A stretch of DNA of 64,000 nt from Emydura subglobosa (GCA_007922225.1 ML679961.1:77862798-77926797); one strand, 5' to 3'. Numbered from the stretch's first letter, positions 12,888-26,372 are shown. Numbers and translations are program-made. Notes: generated by a model not told the origin, from the sequence alone.

Positions 12888-13461
12888 GAGCACAGAAGTC
12901 ATGAGTACTGTCTCAGGTACACGAAGTACAACCATCACTTTTACAGTCCGGCCTGGAACCAACCAGCCCATCACATTGCAGAGCAGGTCCCCAGATTATG
13001 ACAGTAGGACATCAGGAGCAAGACATGCTCCAAGCCCTGTGGTTTCACCAACAGAGATTAATAAAGACATCATGCCTGCTCCTCTGACTGCTGCTGCTTC
13101 AGCTTCATCTCCTTCTCCAACTCTATCTGATGTATTTAGCCTACCCAGCCAGCCTCCTTCTGGGGACTTATTTGGCTTGAACACAGGACGCAGCAGGTCT
13201 CCTTCTCCCTCAATATTGCAACAGCCAATCTCAAATAAGCCTTTTACAACTAAGCCTGTCCACCTGTGGACTAAACCAGATGTGGCAGATTGGTTGGAAA
13301 GTCTAAACTTAGGTGAACATAAAGAGACCTTTATGGACAATGAAATAGATGGCACCCATTTACCAAACCTTCAGAAGGAAGACTTGATAGACCTTGGAGT
13401 GACTAGAGTCGGGCACAGAATGAACATAGAAAGAGCTTTAAAACAGCTACTGGACAGATAA
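12888..13461 (+). CDS. SHANK2: SHANK2 terminal coding exon (C-terminus with SAM domain)
   Basis: SHANK2 (ProSAP1, CortBP1) is a postsynaptic-density scaffold that links receptor complexes to the actin cytoskeleton. This exon begins after TTTCAG (12882-12887) and its first G completes a split codon. It then encodes 190 residues and a TAA stop at 13459-13461. The first part is Ser/Pro-rich and disordered (motifs STVSGTRST, VVSPTE, SLPSQPPSGDLFGL, SRSPSPS). From about 13258 to the stop it encodes a SAM domain (HLWTKPDVADWLESLNLGEH, later LPNLQKEDLIDLGV and GHRMNIERALKQLL). In SHANK proteins this domain forms zinc-binding sheets that target synapses. An ATG inside the frame is not a start. PDZ, SH3, ankyrin and cortactin-binding parts lie upstream, outside the window. 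The frame is intact and identification is secure. Confidence 0.96.
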
Positions 13462-13653
13462 AAATGGCTATTTTTGCCTCTCAAACTTCTGTTATAAATA
13501 GAGATGGGCTGGTACTAAAATACACAAAATGTCTTGGCTGTCTGTGAGTACCAGCAAAAGAAGAAAAGGTTTAATTTAGCTGCTGGTACTCAGTAATGCA
13601 GACTATGTTTAGTACCCAAGTAAATGAAATTAATGGGACCATTTTATTTCAAA

Positions 13654-13683
13654 GGTGGGGGGTGGGGAGGTGGGGGGTGGAGG
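13654..13683 (+). promoter_or_regulatory. G-rich tract with G-quadruplex potential in SHANK2 3' UTR
   Basis: Four or more G runs separated by one to four bases (GGTGGGGGGTGGGGAGG followed by TGGGGGGTGG) on the sense strand, about 190 bases after the stop codon. The mRNA could form a very stable two- or three-tier RNA G-quadruplex. Structure and function are inference. Confidence 0.55.
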
Positions 13684-16600
13684 TAGAGAAGAGAGAAAAT
13701 TGTTAACTTTAAAATATTACCTATCTATTAATGATGCCCTTTAGCTAGACCCAGAACATGCAAGTTTTCTTTTGGTTTAAAACTACAAGCATTTCATTTT
13801 TGAACAAAAGGCACCATATTTTATATACACCTCTCCCCTGCCACCCAGGGCAGTCAGTTCTTGACACTTTTCTCATGGAATCTCTTACCATTTTTCCCTT
13901 TTTAGCTTTTTTTAGATAGATGCTCACATGCTTTACTTTTTTTTTTTAAACCAGTGTTTAATTAATAAAATAGCAGATGCACAATTTCACCACCTCTTTC
14001 ACTGTCATTTTGATCTAGTGTAGATCTTTGGTTTGTTGGCAGTGAAGCTGATTGTGCTGTTGGAGACTCTTTGTTCAAAAGTAACCTTGTTCTGCTTTAC
14101 TTAGGTATTTCTTTATTTCTGCATTTATATTTAGCACACTTCCGAGGTAGCAGAACAGGTTTTAAATATGCTGTACTGACTTGCAGTAGACCTTTAGAGT
14201 CAGATTTTCAGACATGCTGAGCCCCCACAGATCCTGCTTAATTCACTGAGTTGCAAGTGCTCAACAACTCTGAAAAACTGGGATTAAAGACAGGATATTG
14301 CTTCCATGGAAGTTGCTGAGAATGTTTCCACTCACTTAAATGGAAGCAGGATTGGGGCCCGTTAGTGGAAATAAAAATTTTTCAGCAGGTGATCACCTAA
14401 CAGTTCAAAAAATAAGCAAAGGGTTAATGTTAACAAGTGAGAGGAATATGTGGTGTCCTACAGTGCAGGTGTTCCAAAGATCTGGAAAAAGAGAGGGGTC
14501 CAGATTATGGACTCAGTTCCAGGCTAGCCTGGGTTGGGAAGCATAGTCAGCACCTAAGCAGGAGCAGAATGCTTCCCATCACTCTCTAGTGACTTCTTTA
14601 CTTAATTCAGAAATGATAGTAGCAAGATCCATCAAGCCCTTATCAGCATTAAGGACCACTGGCCTAATTTGGTGGTTTGATTATTGACTGGTTGGTTCTG
14701 CACTGTGTGTGTGTCCTGGGCATACACCGGTTTGGCAGATTTGACTTTTTTTCAAAAGTTAACAAGTTTCTCTCTGTGTCTGACCCCTTTTGTAATTAAC
14801 ACCTCTATTAATTTCTGTAGGAGTCTTGTGGGTCTTACTTGCTGAACATATCATTCAACCTGTTCAAGGCAGATACATCATGTATGGACCCTCAACCTAC
14901 CTACCATCAGGTTCTCCCACCTTTTGGAAGATACCTGATTTTTTTCCTTGCTATGGTCCAGCCTATCTCTAATTTTTTTGCTCACAATCAAGTGTCTAAT
15001 TAGGTCTGCAACAGCCCTAGAACAAGTACAAAAAATTTAGCAATTTAAATACCTTTCTTTACTGCAAGTTTAAATAGTTGTACAGATAGTTTATAAGCAC
15101 AATATTTTAAGAAAATAAGTGGCTGGTCTACTGGGCAGCCTTTGTGCCATTTCAGTGCTAGAATGTTAAAAACTTAAAAAAATACAAAAACAAAAAAACA
15201 AAAAAAAAAACAAAAAAACCTTTTGTGGTTTACTACTATTTCTGTGGAATAATAAAAGTCTTGACCTTTTTAAATCAACCTCATTTGGATGCGTCCGAAC
15301 CAGCAGAGCTGTGTTATATTTTCTATTTTTCCTAGAACTTCTTCAAAGGAGGATGAATACTTCTTCAAAAGTGGTTACACAATTAACAATGCATTAGCAA
15401 AGCAACTATTCAACCTCCTGCCCCCTTTATGGAACAACAAGTCTTTTGACTTAACATCTGTTATTACACCCTTTGCAGGTCTATATTTGTATTTGAAAGT
15501 TCCAAGTAACCTTGTAATAAAAATCAAGTATTGAGGCATTTTACTTTCAAGAGTACTGAGTTTTTCCATAGTTACATGGCTAATGTTGTAGAGAATGACA
15601 TTTTCATTCAGATATTCAATAATGGCACCTTAAGGCCATCAAATACTTTAAAGAGTGTAAAAATGGTAATTCAGCCATCATTGTCTTCCATTTGGTGATA
15701 TTACAGAATTCGTAAATAAACCACTAATGCCATGCTCCTTTTTGTTTCTTTGACTACAGTTGGTATTACCTCTATAATATGTGCCAGAAAATACGTTAGA
15801 TAATATGGTAGTAAAAGAAAATGTAGACGATGACTTTTAAGCTGCTTTTTAATCACAACCTTATTGCTGAATTTAGGTTTAATGAGTGCTGACATACACA
15901 AGTAAATTACAGCTGATGGTAATCCCTTTCTTAAACAAGTGTTGTTTCTTGCTTATGTATCTTTTCAGGCACTTAAAGAATAGGTATGGTATAATTAGTA
16001 GAACAGATTAAAAACACTAAAGAGCTAATGAAATAGTTTATTTTTACATTGTGTCTTATGATCTAAAGGGTAAAAGGGGCCTGAAAGGACCTACTTCTAC
16101 CAATAAAATACACCTCTGCCAAGATGAATTGGTCTCTAGCTCTGTTTGATGACTTTGCTACAGAAAGCAATAGAAACAGATATCATTCCTAGTATTTTCA
16201 TCAGTTTTGGAAATATTGGGGTGGAGGAAAGGCCCTATTATTTCATGCTACTATGACAGTGGAGAATATAAAGTGTTAGAGATCTATGAAATATGTTATG
16301 AAATTCCAGGTTTTAGGATCAACTTTTGTTTATATACTGTAATTTAAATAAATTGCATTTACATGCCTAGTTTCTGTAATATTTGTGTATACAATACCAA
16401 AATCACACAAGATGTAAATTGTGTATAACTGCAGACTCCTTTCCCTGGGTGTCTGGGAACATTTTAAGTTTAAATCATATATTATAAAAAGACTAGATGT
16501 GACTGTTGATTTACAGAATTTACATATCACAAAAGCTATGTGGTACTTAAGTTAATAAAAATAGTGATTTTTTTGAGTTCTTTAACAAACAAGCATTATC

Positions 16601-16855
16601 CAGTTGATCTGGCAATGATTATGTGTGTGAGCCACAAATATTGATAATTTTCCCATTACATTTTTTCTTTTCTTTTCTAGATATTAATGTTTCTCAATAT
16701 AGTTTGTGTAACAACTTGTGTTCACGTTATCTATGTTGCTGTAATTTTTGTGCTTTAATTCCTCTTATTTCGAACTGATTAAAAATCAAGCTCCTGTAAC
16801 TTGCACTTTCCCCAATCCTTAATACTCTTGTATGGCAACCAAAATTCCTGTAAGA

Positions 16856-16861
16856 AATAAA
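16856..16861 (+). terminator. SHANK2: Likely SHANK2 poly(A) signal AATAAA
   Basis: A canonical hexamer with a GT-rich downstream element starting about 20 bases later. It is the last good signal before repeat-rich intergenic sequence. Confidence 0.6.
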
Positions 16862-16885
16862 TATAATATTGCACTAAGGTTGTGG

Positions 16886-19800
16886 TTCTGCTTGCAAACA
16901 GTGAAAGCTGTCTGAATTTTTGTTAGAGAAAAAGTTGCCAAACTTACAATCTAATGTAACATTATTGAAAAAGCATCAAGTGCTTTAACTCCACAGAGCT
17001 AGAGAGAAAATAGGTTTATGAAATGTTTGAAAAAAATATTTGGTTTATCTTTCTTAGTTAAAGCTTTCTTAATGTTGAATTCTATTTCACGTTTGAATTT
17101 CAGATTCACAAATAAGATTTGAAAAGTAAAGAATTTTGTTAAGTGGTGGGAATTTTTTTTTTTTTTTTTTGGCCTGGAAGTAATTTCAGCTGATCATTTT
17201 TCTGGACTTGGTCTTTCTTTATTTTGGTATTATCAAATAAGTGTAACTGTTCATGCAAGACATTTGAATTGTTGGTCTGCTTAGCAATCTGGTGAAATCC
17301 TAACAGGATTTTTGTAGGAGAGAGCAGCATTACAAAGAGGGAAGAAAAAGCAGCAGTAGTCCTTATCCAGAGTTCATGCCTCTTGTGATAAAGACTCTAC
17401 CGCCAGACTGCATTAGTACTTCGGATAAGTTGAGCTTCACATTTTTCTTCTATCTTCAATTGTTAACTTGAAGATTTTTTTTTTTTTTTTTTAAAAGATA
17501 TTGAAATAAATATTTTAACTGCAGTCAGTGTCATATCTAATATTTTCTTTTCCTGAGATGGTGTTCTATTTCTTCTACTTTTTTGGATTTAATTTTTTCT
17601 GTTTTTCCTATATATTTTTCTAATATCAACTGCTTTGTTTTATTTCAGGTATTTTAATAATTCAATTATACAGACTATCTTTGTATCTGTAGGTATTCAT
17701 GTGAGTACATGGTAAAAAATCATAGTTGTGTAATACACAACTACAGCATGCTGTGGAACTGCCACTGCTATGTGAGAATAAAGATAGTTACACAACCAAT
17801 TTTCTGAGAGCAGAAGATTTAATAATCTCTATTATTATCCACATTATATTGTTGTTTTTTTCTCTCTCGTTCCTGTAACCTGTTTCTACGTTTCACAATC
17901 TTCGCAGTTTTATGTCCAAGATCACAACAAAACATTGTCCAGTGCGACTACTCTGAAACAGTATGGTTATATAAAAGCATAACTCAGTGATGCTTCAAAG
18001 CACACAAAAAGGAAAGAAGTGTGTGCCTTGGATGTTTTGATCTGATCTGCATAAACCCATGTTGTATTCAAATGATGTACTTAGGTGAAAGGAACATTTT
18101 ATCATCAATGTATTGTTGTAGTTGATAAAATAGATATAGTGCCTTGTTTTCTGAACTGAAAGTCCATATCAATGCACAACTAAAAATGGTTAGAAAAATC
18201 GAAATGTTAAGATCTAGATATTATTCTGGGGCCCTCTCTTGATCATGAGACAGACTTATTAAGTTAAACTAAATAAAATAAAAAGAAAATTGAAAGAAGA
18301 TTGTGTTTGTTAATTTCCATTAACAAATTTATTTCTATAACATACACTTAGAATATAATTATTTAGTTAAGTGTACTGTCTTTCCATTGCAAAGTAACAT
18401 ACAATAACTAGAACCAATAGGCTTTTGCTTTTAACATATGTTAATGTTTTATGCTGACATCTAGTGGTATTTGATGGACACAGTCTCAGAGCTATATTTA
18501 TATACAGGCATGAGATGTTTTAAATCTTTATTGATTTTGATTTAAAAAATAACTAATGTATTCTTTCAATAGAAATTAATTCATCAAAATGAATTTCACA
18601 ACTGCATGTTGAGCCAAACGTTAAGTCAAAGAATAAGCTGCAAAATGTTATTAAAATATTAAAAGATAAGCCAGAAATTTCATACCACAATTGCAAATAC
18701 TGCAAAGTTTAGGGTGTTGACTGGGGGAGCTAGTTCAGTACATCATAAAGGTAGGTGGTCATTTCCCAAAATGTGGATGCAGACCTGTGCTTGGATTTTT
18801 AAACCCAAAGTTTACTCAGGCCTAATTCTAAAAAGCATGTGTATGTATTTTTAACTTTGGTTGGTTTTAAAAGTTAATGTATAACTTGTGAGTGGGAGAA
18901 GAGCATTACATTTATTCAAATGTACTGGCATAAATGCTGCAGCGTACTATATGCCTTTCCCCTCAGAAATCTCAGGCTGTACTTAGTATTAGTATTTAAT
19001 TTAAAGAGCTAGTTTTTTGTCTAAAGCCCTTCCATAACCTTAAATTGTATCCACTTTAAACCTACTTATATTGTAAGAACTGCTTTTAAGTATGCTCTCA
19101 TAATTCTGAGGGAAAATGGTAGATAACTGAAGCCGGAGATCTGGAAGGTAATATTCTCTTCCCATTGAACAAACTTCTGAAAACTTCTGCTTTGACCGCG
19201 ATGCATCGGTCAGTTCTCTTTTAAGGATGAGCCTAAAGAAGAAAATTATAGGCTTGCTGTGGCCACAGCACAGACATGCCACAGCTCCCTGAATGTGTTT
19301 GTGAGCTTACGATTCTGGAGATTGTGCGGTGTAGTCTACACTGTACAAGTTTGCCTGCTCTTGTCTCTCCAGTGATCCTAGAAAATATTTAATATTAAAC
19401 AGAGAACCATTATTGCAAAGCTGTCTTTTGATCTTTTTGGTGTCCCCACGAGCCATGCTATTTCCAAAATAATATTGATACTGCACATAGATGCATGACA
19501 AATCAATCTCAGATCTGTCACCAGAAGGTTAGAGAACTGATGGACCTTTTCTCTCACACGAGCTGGGTGAGAGGAGTTTGACTACCGGTTGTAAGAGAGG
19601 CTAGAATTAGAAATAGTGCTTATGTGCTGTTACCCATGCAGTGGTGCCAATTCATCAGAACACCACAAAAATTATTTTATTTGGATTTCTAAAGAGACAA
19701 ACTAGCCAGGTGTATATTTAAACCCATCTCACTTAAATAATACTTTCTTATCATTCTTCTGGTAAGGCTACATCCACTCTGTTACAACAGACTGCTTTCT

Positions 19801-20500
19801 TACAATGTAGTCAACTACTCTTGCTCTGCAAGGAGGGATGCAACCACTGTATATACGCAGCATTCCAGAAATATTGCCTGCTCACTTTCGGTCAGATGTA
19901 ACACTTTACAAGCAAAATAATACTTTGCACCAGAGCTCTGAGCACTTTACAAATGCTGGTAAGTGTTCCCTGCAGATGCACAGATTGAGGCACAGAAAAG
20001 TGAAGTGTTTTGCTCAGTGCTTTGCAGTAAGCATAGGGGCATAGTTCTGAGGAACAATAATCTGCAATTCACTCTGAGCTTGTCCAATATGGATATGGAT
20101 GATAACCTTTCTAGTCCATCTTTTTTGGACACTGTACTCCATCTGATAACTTAAGTTGCTACATTATTATGGAGAGGAATTGATGACACCCTATTAATGG
20201 ACTAACTCACTAACTAAGCTAATCTGTAAAAGGGTTAGGAGGAGTATTTTTGCCATGAACCTCCATCAAAGTGAAGACACAGCTGCCAAAACATATGCTA
20301 AGTAAGTTGAAATATTACAAGTAGAGTGGCAATTTATGTTCCCGCTGGTAGCTTGATGTCCTCCTTTCCTCATTCAATGAGGGTAGATGAACTGTATGTT
20401 GAGGTGTGCCCATGACTTAAAAAAAAGCCAGATCTGGAAAATCTAAATCCAGGATTTTTTAAATTTATTTTTCTCCCTCGAGGGCTTCTGTGTTGTTTGC
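16886..20500. other. Intergenic, AT-rich, no gene recognised
   Basis: Downstream of SHANK2 I see only AT-rich unique-looking sequence with T runs (17152-17172, 17470-17492) and short random frames. One antisense MIR-like fragment lies at 19920-20045. Part could be an extended SHANK2 UTR. Confidence 0.5.
19920..20045 (-). repeat. MIR-like fragment, antisense
   Basis: GCTCTGAGCACTTTACAAATG, a short gap, AGATTGAGGCACAGAAAAGT and GAAGTGTTTTGCTCAGTGC follow the order of the antisense MIR consensus. The copy is diverged. Confidence 0.45.
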
Positions 20501-20844
20501 TAAAGAATACATCTAGTAGTTCTTTAGCATGTAAGGGCTAGAGCCACCAGGGGAATTGAGGTGCTTGACTGCACCTTTAGGTATCTAAGTACACCCTTTA
20601 ACTACCCCTGTAAACACCAACCAGCCCACTCTGCTGCCACCTGTTAACAGTGCTGCCTATATTCCCACTGGGAAAGTGCCTGCGGTGCCTGCATTTGTTC
20701 TGTGGGCATGCGCCTAGGTGATGCCTCAGCTCTGGTGGGATTCAGAGTATGGTTTTCCTTGCCTAGCGTGATTGCATGACCTGATCTGATAGGCATACTG
20801 TGCGGCTGCCTTGAACACATCCTTCAGAATAGGCCTCACCCTCT

Positions 20845-20916
20845 TAGCCCACTGGTTAGAGCACTCACCCAGCCTGTGGGGAATTCAGGTTCAAATCCCC
20901 AGCTGGGCACCACCTG

Positions 20917-20947
<31 letters not shown>
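20845..20947 (+). repeat. tRNA-derived SINE
   Basis: There is a tRNA-like head with an A-box-like TAGCCCACTGGTTAGAGCAC and a good B box (GGTTCAAATCC), then CCCAGCTGGGCACC and a 21-22 base A run ending at 20947. The two pol III boxes are about 35 bp apart, as in tRNA-type SINEs. It appears embedded in a larger diverged repeat (about 20510-21280). It does not look like a functional tRNA gene because the acceptor stem does not pair. Confidence 0.55.
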
Positions 20948-21299
20948 GCTGACAGAGTGAGGCTCATGGCTGTCAATTCTGAGAAGGGGAAGGTGCTTCC
21001 ATCCACTCCAGAGGTAGGCACCTAACTCCCTTTAAGGGGTAGAGTTTAGGTCCTCCTCCCCCACCCCCATTTCGTACTGGCTACCTTAGGTGGTTCCCAG
21101 CTCAGTTTTCTAGCTCTTGTAGCTGCCATCTGTATGCACCTAACGCTCCCCCTGTGTAGTACAGTAACTCGGCTGTGGATTCCACTAGGCAGAAGGAAGC
21201 CTAAACATTAAGTGTTAAAACACTGAGTCTATGTGCCCTTTATGGAGATAGATAGCCCTCAATGCCTAAAACAAATGCATCTCTAGTTCATTCAGCTGG

Positions 21300-24200
21300 A
21301 GAGTGACTGTTAGTGCTTCATCTTCTCTAGCCTTATGGAGTCAGTGTTGCATTCAGAAGATGCACTTTTGAGTCCTAAAGGCCCCTACCAACCCCTGCTG
21401 TGACTGCCTCTGGAGACAGCAAAGAACACTTGCACACTCAAGCTAAAGCCAGCACTCACTATAAACCTCTGTGGAACATGAAACCTAGGATGGGGGTGAG
21501 GACTTATTCCAGCCATCCTACTATTTTGAAGTAACTAATTTTTTGTATCTGAATGTAAGCTGGGAGTTCTCAACCTATTTACCATCGTGAGCTGCAGCTC
21601 TCTATATGTTATGTCAGCCATTTCCACGCAATATACGTTACCTGTATGGCCCTGAGAACTAAGCCATCAAGTTTGAGCTAAGACTCTAAAAGTTGAAGCA
21701 ACAGCATTAAAAATTGCAGTCCATGTCAAGGTTTGCCCTAAACTCCACTGTTGGCTGAAAAACTATGCTTCAGGAGGCAAGATTTCATCTAACAAAAAGT
21801 TTTTGCTAATTTGCACTTGTGAAGAAACTCTTGAAACCCTTAAATCAAGTAAATAGATGCACTGATATGGTGCCAGAACCAACATATGTGAGTGGTTTGG
21901 ACTGCCTCATTCACCTAACATCAGAACCCCAAACTGCCTCTTTACTTTCCTAAGTAGTAGAGGACAGTTATGGCTTTTGGCGATCGCCCCAAACTTCCAA
22001 CTAGATTTTGGCAATGTCTGTTGAAGTTATGGGTCGCCAAAACTACACTGAAGTTAACAAAATTGATGGCACATAATAAGAGGACCCTGTTTTGTTTATA
22101 TTGCTCATTTTTATACTTAAATGTTTGTCAATTTTCTTTAATGTTTAAATTTTAATTTCCAGCATGCGCTAGAATGTGGGGTCCTTACTGTAGAATTTAT
22201 AAACCTCACACCTCAAGTATGCATGGCCTTACTTGCAGTAGGTCTACCACAGGCAATAGATTTCACCTTTGAGACCACGAAAGAGCACTCTAGAATTTGG
22301 AGGTCATCTCACTGAATTCCTTTTCATCTGTAATGAAAAGATCCTTCCAACACCAATAAGTAGTCTCTTACTGAATGGATCTATAAACCAAATCCCTTTG
22401 TAAGTTAACTGCTCAAGTTAAATCCTCTTGAAGTACTCAGAGTTTCAAAAATATAACTGCTTTGGCTAGCCTAAAGACATTGATGCTGAATCAAGAATTG
22501 AATCATGTGTAGCATGTTCTGATTTCAGTAACTTAAACAATACATTCATTGTTATGTCATCAATTGGCATTTACTTACACATGCATGCTCTTTAATAAAT
22601 CTCTCAAGCCTTGCTACAAAGACACATAGTGATGTTTAAAGTGTTACTTACATTCCGCCTGTGAGAATTGCTGGTTTTTTTCCCCCTTGAATATGCAAAC
22701 TGTCCTTTTTAAACTAATATTTTAAGAGCTGTTTTATATACACAGTGGTCTGGTTTTAATAAATGAGAGGGGGCTTAGTAAAAGGAACTACCAAAAAAAT
22801 GATTAAGCTGTGACTGTGTTCTAGCAAACCTCTTTTCAACATTTACAGGCCTCAGCAATAACCAGGGCTCCTACACGTGTCAGACACAAATCATGCCCTG
22901 ACTTACACAGGGTAGCAGGGACAACTCATATATGACATATGCTGTCCAACAAAAAGAGCACCCTACACCATTAACCACAATGTATGGGAAGACAGCCTCC
23001 CTGCAGAGTTCACTGTTTTAACGAAGAAGGATCTATACCTTGCCACTGGTGTAAACTACAAAAGGGGAATGAATGCATGGGCACAGGGCTTAGAGCTGCC
23101 TCAGCCTGGAGAGCTATAGGCCAGACGTACTGAATATAATTTCTGGCAGACAGTAACTCAAAAAATATTACCAATGGTAAAAATACTATGGCAAGTCTAC
23201 AGGTTTCTTCAACAGCATGGCTACATTTGGTTTCATTTAGCCAAGATCTTCTAGCTCTAGATGCTTCATGTGGAGTTGTGGCTAAGGCTGCAACTTTTAG
23301 CTAACCCCATTAAGGGAGGACAGCCATGCAGCCCCTTCCCAGGTAAACTACCCATGCTGAGTCCAGGATTAATTTCCAACCACCAGTCCTTAAAAGAAGG
23401 CACCTCTAAAATTTACCCTGGGATCAGCATCACCCATGGCCCAGATGCCCAGCCTGATGGTGCCCTGACACTACAGTGCCAACTCTGCCCCCCCCCCCCC
23501 AACCTAAATTAACCTTAACTGGACACCTGCCGTAGTGCTGACAACTATCAATACACTACAGGTCTCGTCCCTAATCTCCCATCTACGCTGAGACAGGAAA
23601 AAAAAAACCACACAGGAAAGGGATGGTGGGGCAGAGTCTAATGGGAGACAAGGGTGACGCATGCCTTGCAGGAGCAATGTAAGCTGCATCTGGCTCTTAT
23701 AACAGTGTGCTTTGTGAGGTACCGCATAGTCCCTGATTGGCCAAGCAAGCGTTGATGGGTGGGAACTACAGGCCTTTTCCTGAGCTCTGCCCAAGCCTTG
23801 CCCCTGGATGAGGCTATCAAGATGGGAGAAGGGATTACCGCTGTTCTGATGCTGGCCAGGAACTTAGATTTTTGCCAGTCCAGCTAACCCTCCTCTCCCC
23901 AGCAAGCAGCAAGGGCAGGGGTGTGTGGGACTATTAACCTTACAGAAACCATAAATTCCACACCCTTATCTTTTATTTTAAGAGCCCAATACCCCATATT
24001 GAGAGCACTCCAATCTCTTTCTATTATACACATACAGGAAAGATTTTTAGATGCTAATGAATCACATTCATGCCCCCATCCTCATGGACTCAGAATGTGT
24101 GGCAAGAAACAAAACTAGTTCAAAGCATGAGACGGGGAAAACTTTAGGGATCCTGAAGAGGGGCACATATCCTGTGCACAAGGCAGACCTCTACGCCTAG

Positions 24201-25385
24201 TTTTGGAGTGGCCACGTAAGTTGGAGGGAGAAGGACTTTTTGATCTGCAACTATAAAAGCTCAGGTCCAGTGAGCTGTCTGTCTGTCCCAGTACAAAAAC
24301 CAATATCCCAGCAAGGCACTGTGCTGTTTGAGGTGTCCAGCTTCAAATAAAAATGATATTTTTCACATAAATGAAGTGTCACTGCTGGTGCTGTGCCCAA
24401 GTTCCAAGTTGGCCAATACCATTCTGCTTCCTTGAATTCCAGCATGAAAGTGTGCCTTTTTTTTATTTACCCTTACAGATTGCTGGGTACTAATACTAGC
24501 GCAGAGATGTATTTGCATTTCAGTAGGGGGTGCAGCGAAAGCTCTCTCTTTCTGTGTGTACATATTGAAGTTGTACGCTGCTATTTTAACATTTTTTTCC
24601 CCCTCTGCATAGGTGTAACTAAGGGTAGCAACTGCAGGACAAATTCTAATCCGCTGTGAAACCCTTTCAAAATGAACACTGCTGTATTTTATATTAGTAA
24701 TACTAACAGCTTCATTGTAATAATGTTCTAGATCATATCCATGTCTACTGGCTGCATTAAAAAGACTAAACAGCTGGGGCTTGAAGTGCCTCTTACTTAT
24801 TCATGTGTAAATCAGGAGTAATTCTACTTAAGTTAAATGAATTACACCAAGATAGAACTGATGTGAGATCAGAATCAAGTCTCTGGGGAACAGGGTTCAA
24901 GAATTTGTAATGGAAATACCCTTTAACATTTAGTAGATATATATCACTCCAACCATACAATACCCTGACCCTATTGAGTTTTTGTATTAATATGATTTTA
25001 TTTCTAAGACTTTCATGTTCCTTTTTTTAATATATGTTGGGCAGTATTAGATGCCAGAAAACACCCGACAAGTTTTCCTCTATCACATTTCCAGACTTTT
25101 CCATGACACAGCTTCTTTCTGGTCTGCATAGCCCCTGAATTGCAACATAAAAATTAGCACATATTCAGGGAAGAATTCTTTAGGTTGTCATGTACAAGAA
25201 GTGCAATCTTGTCAAGTAAGCACTTAGGAGTTTGCCATTAGTCTATTAAATAAAGCACTCTAGTCATGAGTCTTCAGAACCCTTTAGTTTCTATTGAGTT
25301 GAAGGTTCTAACAAGATGACAGCACTTGAAATTGTAGCACTGTAAATAAAATACTTTGCCTCTAAAAAGTCTATATCACTTAAAA
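21300..25385. other. Intergenic, no gene recognised
   Basis: No frame here resembles a protein family. Diverged repeat-like patches are visible (for example around 21555-21660, reminiscent of a hAT terminus, and a C11-12 run near 23490-23501). The rest reads as unique or unrecognised sequence. Confidence 0.4.
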
Positions 25386-25390
25386 GGATC

Positions 25391-25738
25391 TGTAGCAGGC
25401 TGGGTGGCCTGTTCTCCTGTTTTCCTCCACAGGGTCCACTCCTCCTGGCCCAAAGGACTCACTACGCTTTGGTATGTTGCAATCACCCATGCTCCTTTAT
25501 TTACAGTGCATAACTTGCATTCCCAGTTTTCTGCCCCAGGCACTCTAGGAGTTCAGAGTTTGACCTCTTTCCTAGCCAGCAGACAACCTGTCTCCCAGAC
25601 TCCGCTGCCCTGCTCAGCCATGCTTTCCTCCTTGACTTCAGGTACTGGCCTATTTATCTCTCTGGGCCAGGTCCCCAGCTCCTTCATTAGGCCAGGCTCG
25701 GACCCAGCTTCATCAGGGGCCACAGTTGTTACCCGCAC
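25391..25738 (-). mobile_element. Truncated 3' LTR of a deleted LTR retrotransposon
   Basis: This is a direct repeat of the LTR at 26375-26803. On the + strand both start TGTAGCAGGC, both contain CCCAAAGGACTCAC and TGTTGCAATCACCCATGCTC, and both continue to CAGGGGCCACAG. In the element's own (minus) orientation this is the 3' LTR. It lacks its 5' end and is joined directly to a gag remnant, so the deletion runs from gag through all of pol into the LTR. Confidence 0.7.
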
Positions 25739-26013
25739 TGCCCAAATTGTTCTAAAATTATCGTGTCTAAGACCTTCTCCACCATCTGGGTGGTTGGTCG
25801 CAGCCACCTTTTAGCTCAATCCATCAGCCGCTGGGCAAATGCCTGAGATTGTAGATTCTCGGTCCACCAGGCTGTCCGGAACTTGTGCCAATACTTTTCC
25901 ATCGATAGGCTGACCCGGTCTAGGATGGCAGCCTTTACCATGTCAAACTCCCAGGCTTGGGTCTCTCCAAGGTCCATATAGGCTGCCTGGACCTCACCCC
26001 CTAAATAAGACAC
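25739..26013 (-). pseudogene. gag (capsid-like) fragment of the deleted LTR element
   Basis: On the minus strand a 65-residue frame (26013-25816) starts MSYLGGEVQAAYMDL and contains DMVKAAILDRVSLSMEKYW, then a run ending FAQRLMD. This resembles the capsid/SCAN-like region of vertebrate Gypsy-type Gag (hydrophobic helix, then the Y/R-rich stretch and FA..L.D). A stop follows at once, but related codons continue (WLRPTT, LEQFG) until they meet the LTR copy near 25740. It is broken and non-functional. Family-level identification is by eye. Confidence 0.5.
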
Positions 26014-26354
26014 AAGGCCAAGGTTGTCCTCTCCCAGCCCGTGGCTGGTGCCATCCTCTCAAAAGTCCCGATGTACGCATTGGGGTCATTGCTTGGGCCC
26101 ATTTTACAAAGTCCTCAGGCAGTCGTCCTGGCACCTTCCCTGCCCAGGGACTCACCATCTGTTGCAGCAGCTTCTGTTGTGCGGTGGCCTGCTTTTTTAT
26201 AAAATCCTGCAGACTCCTTTACTGGTCTGCCTGCCAGGACAAGAGCGCCTGCCACTCAGCTTGGTGGGACTGCTGGAGTTCCTGCACCACCTTCACCAGC
26301 CCTTGGAGAATCTCTTCTATCTGGGTCGCCACTTATTGCAATGGCTTAGTTTGG

Positions 26355-26372
26355 ATTCCGGACAAGCCCCCA
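26355..26372 (-). promoter_or_regulatory. Primer-binding site resembling tRNA-Pro
   Basis: Read on the minus strand the 18 bases are TGGGGGCTTGTCCGGAAT, lying 2 bases inside the LTR edge. They match 16 of 18 positions of the classical proline-tRNA primer site. This fixes the orientation of the element (minus) and marks 26375-26803 as its 5' LTR. Confidence 0.75.

Larger units (their letters stand above)
13462..16880 (+). other. SHANK2: SHANK2 3' untranslated region
   Basis: This is the non-coding continuation of the terminal exon. The most convincing end is the AATAAA at 16856-16861, followed within 25 bases by GCACTAAGG and a GT-rich stretch (TTGTGGTT). That gives a UTR of about 3.4 kb. Possible earlier signals are AATAAA at about 13964 (in TTAATTAATAAAATAG) and 15514, so shorter isoforms are possible. 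Most of it is AT-rich, with T- and A-rich runs, an A/C tract near 15180-15220 and one strong G-rich block at 13654. The exact end is inference from the signals. Confidence 0.6.

Noticed and set aside
20845..20915. Possible functional tRNA gene
   Set aside because: The A and B boxes are present but the acceptor stem does not pair and an A tail follows, which indicates a tRNA-derived SINE.
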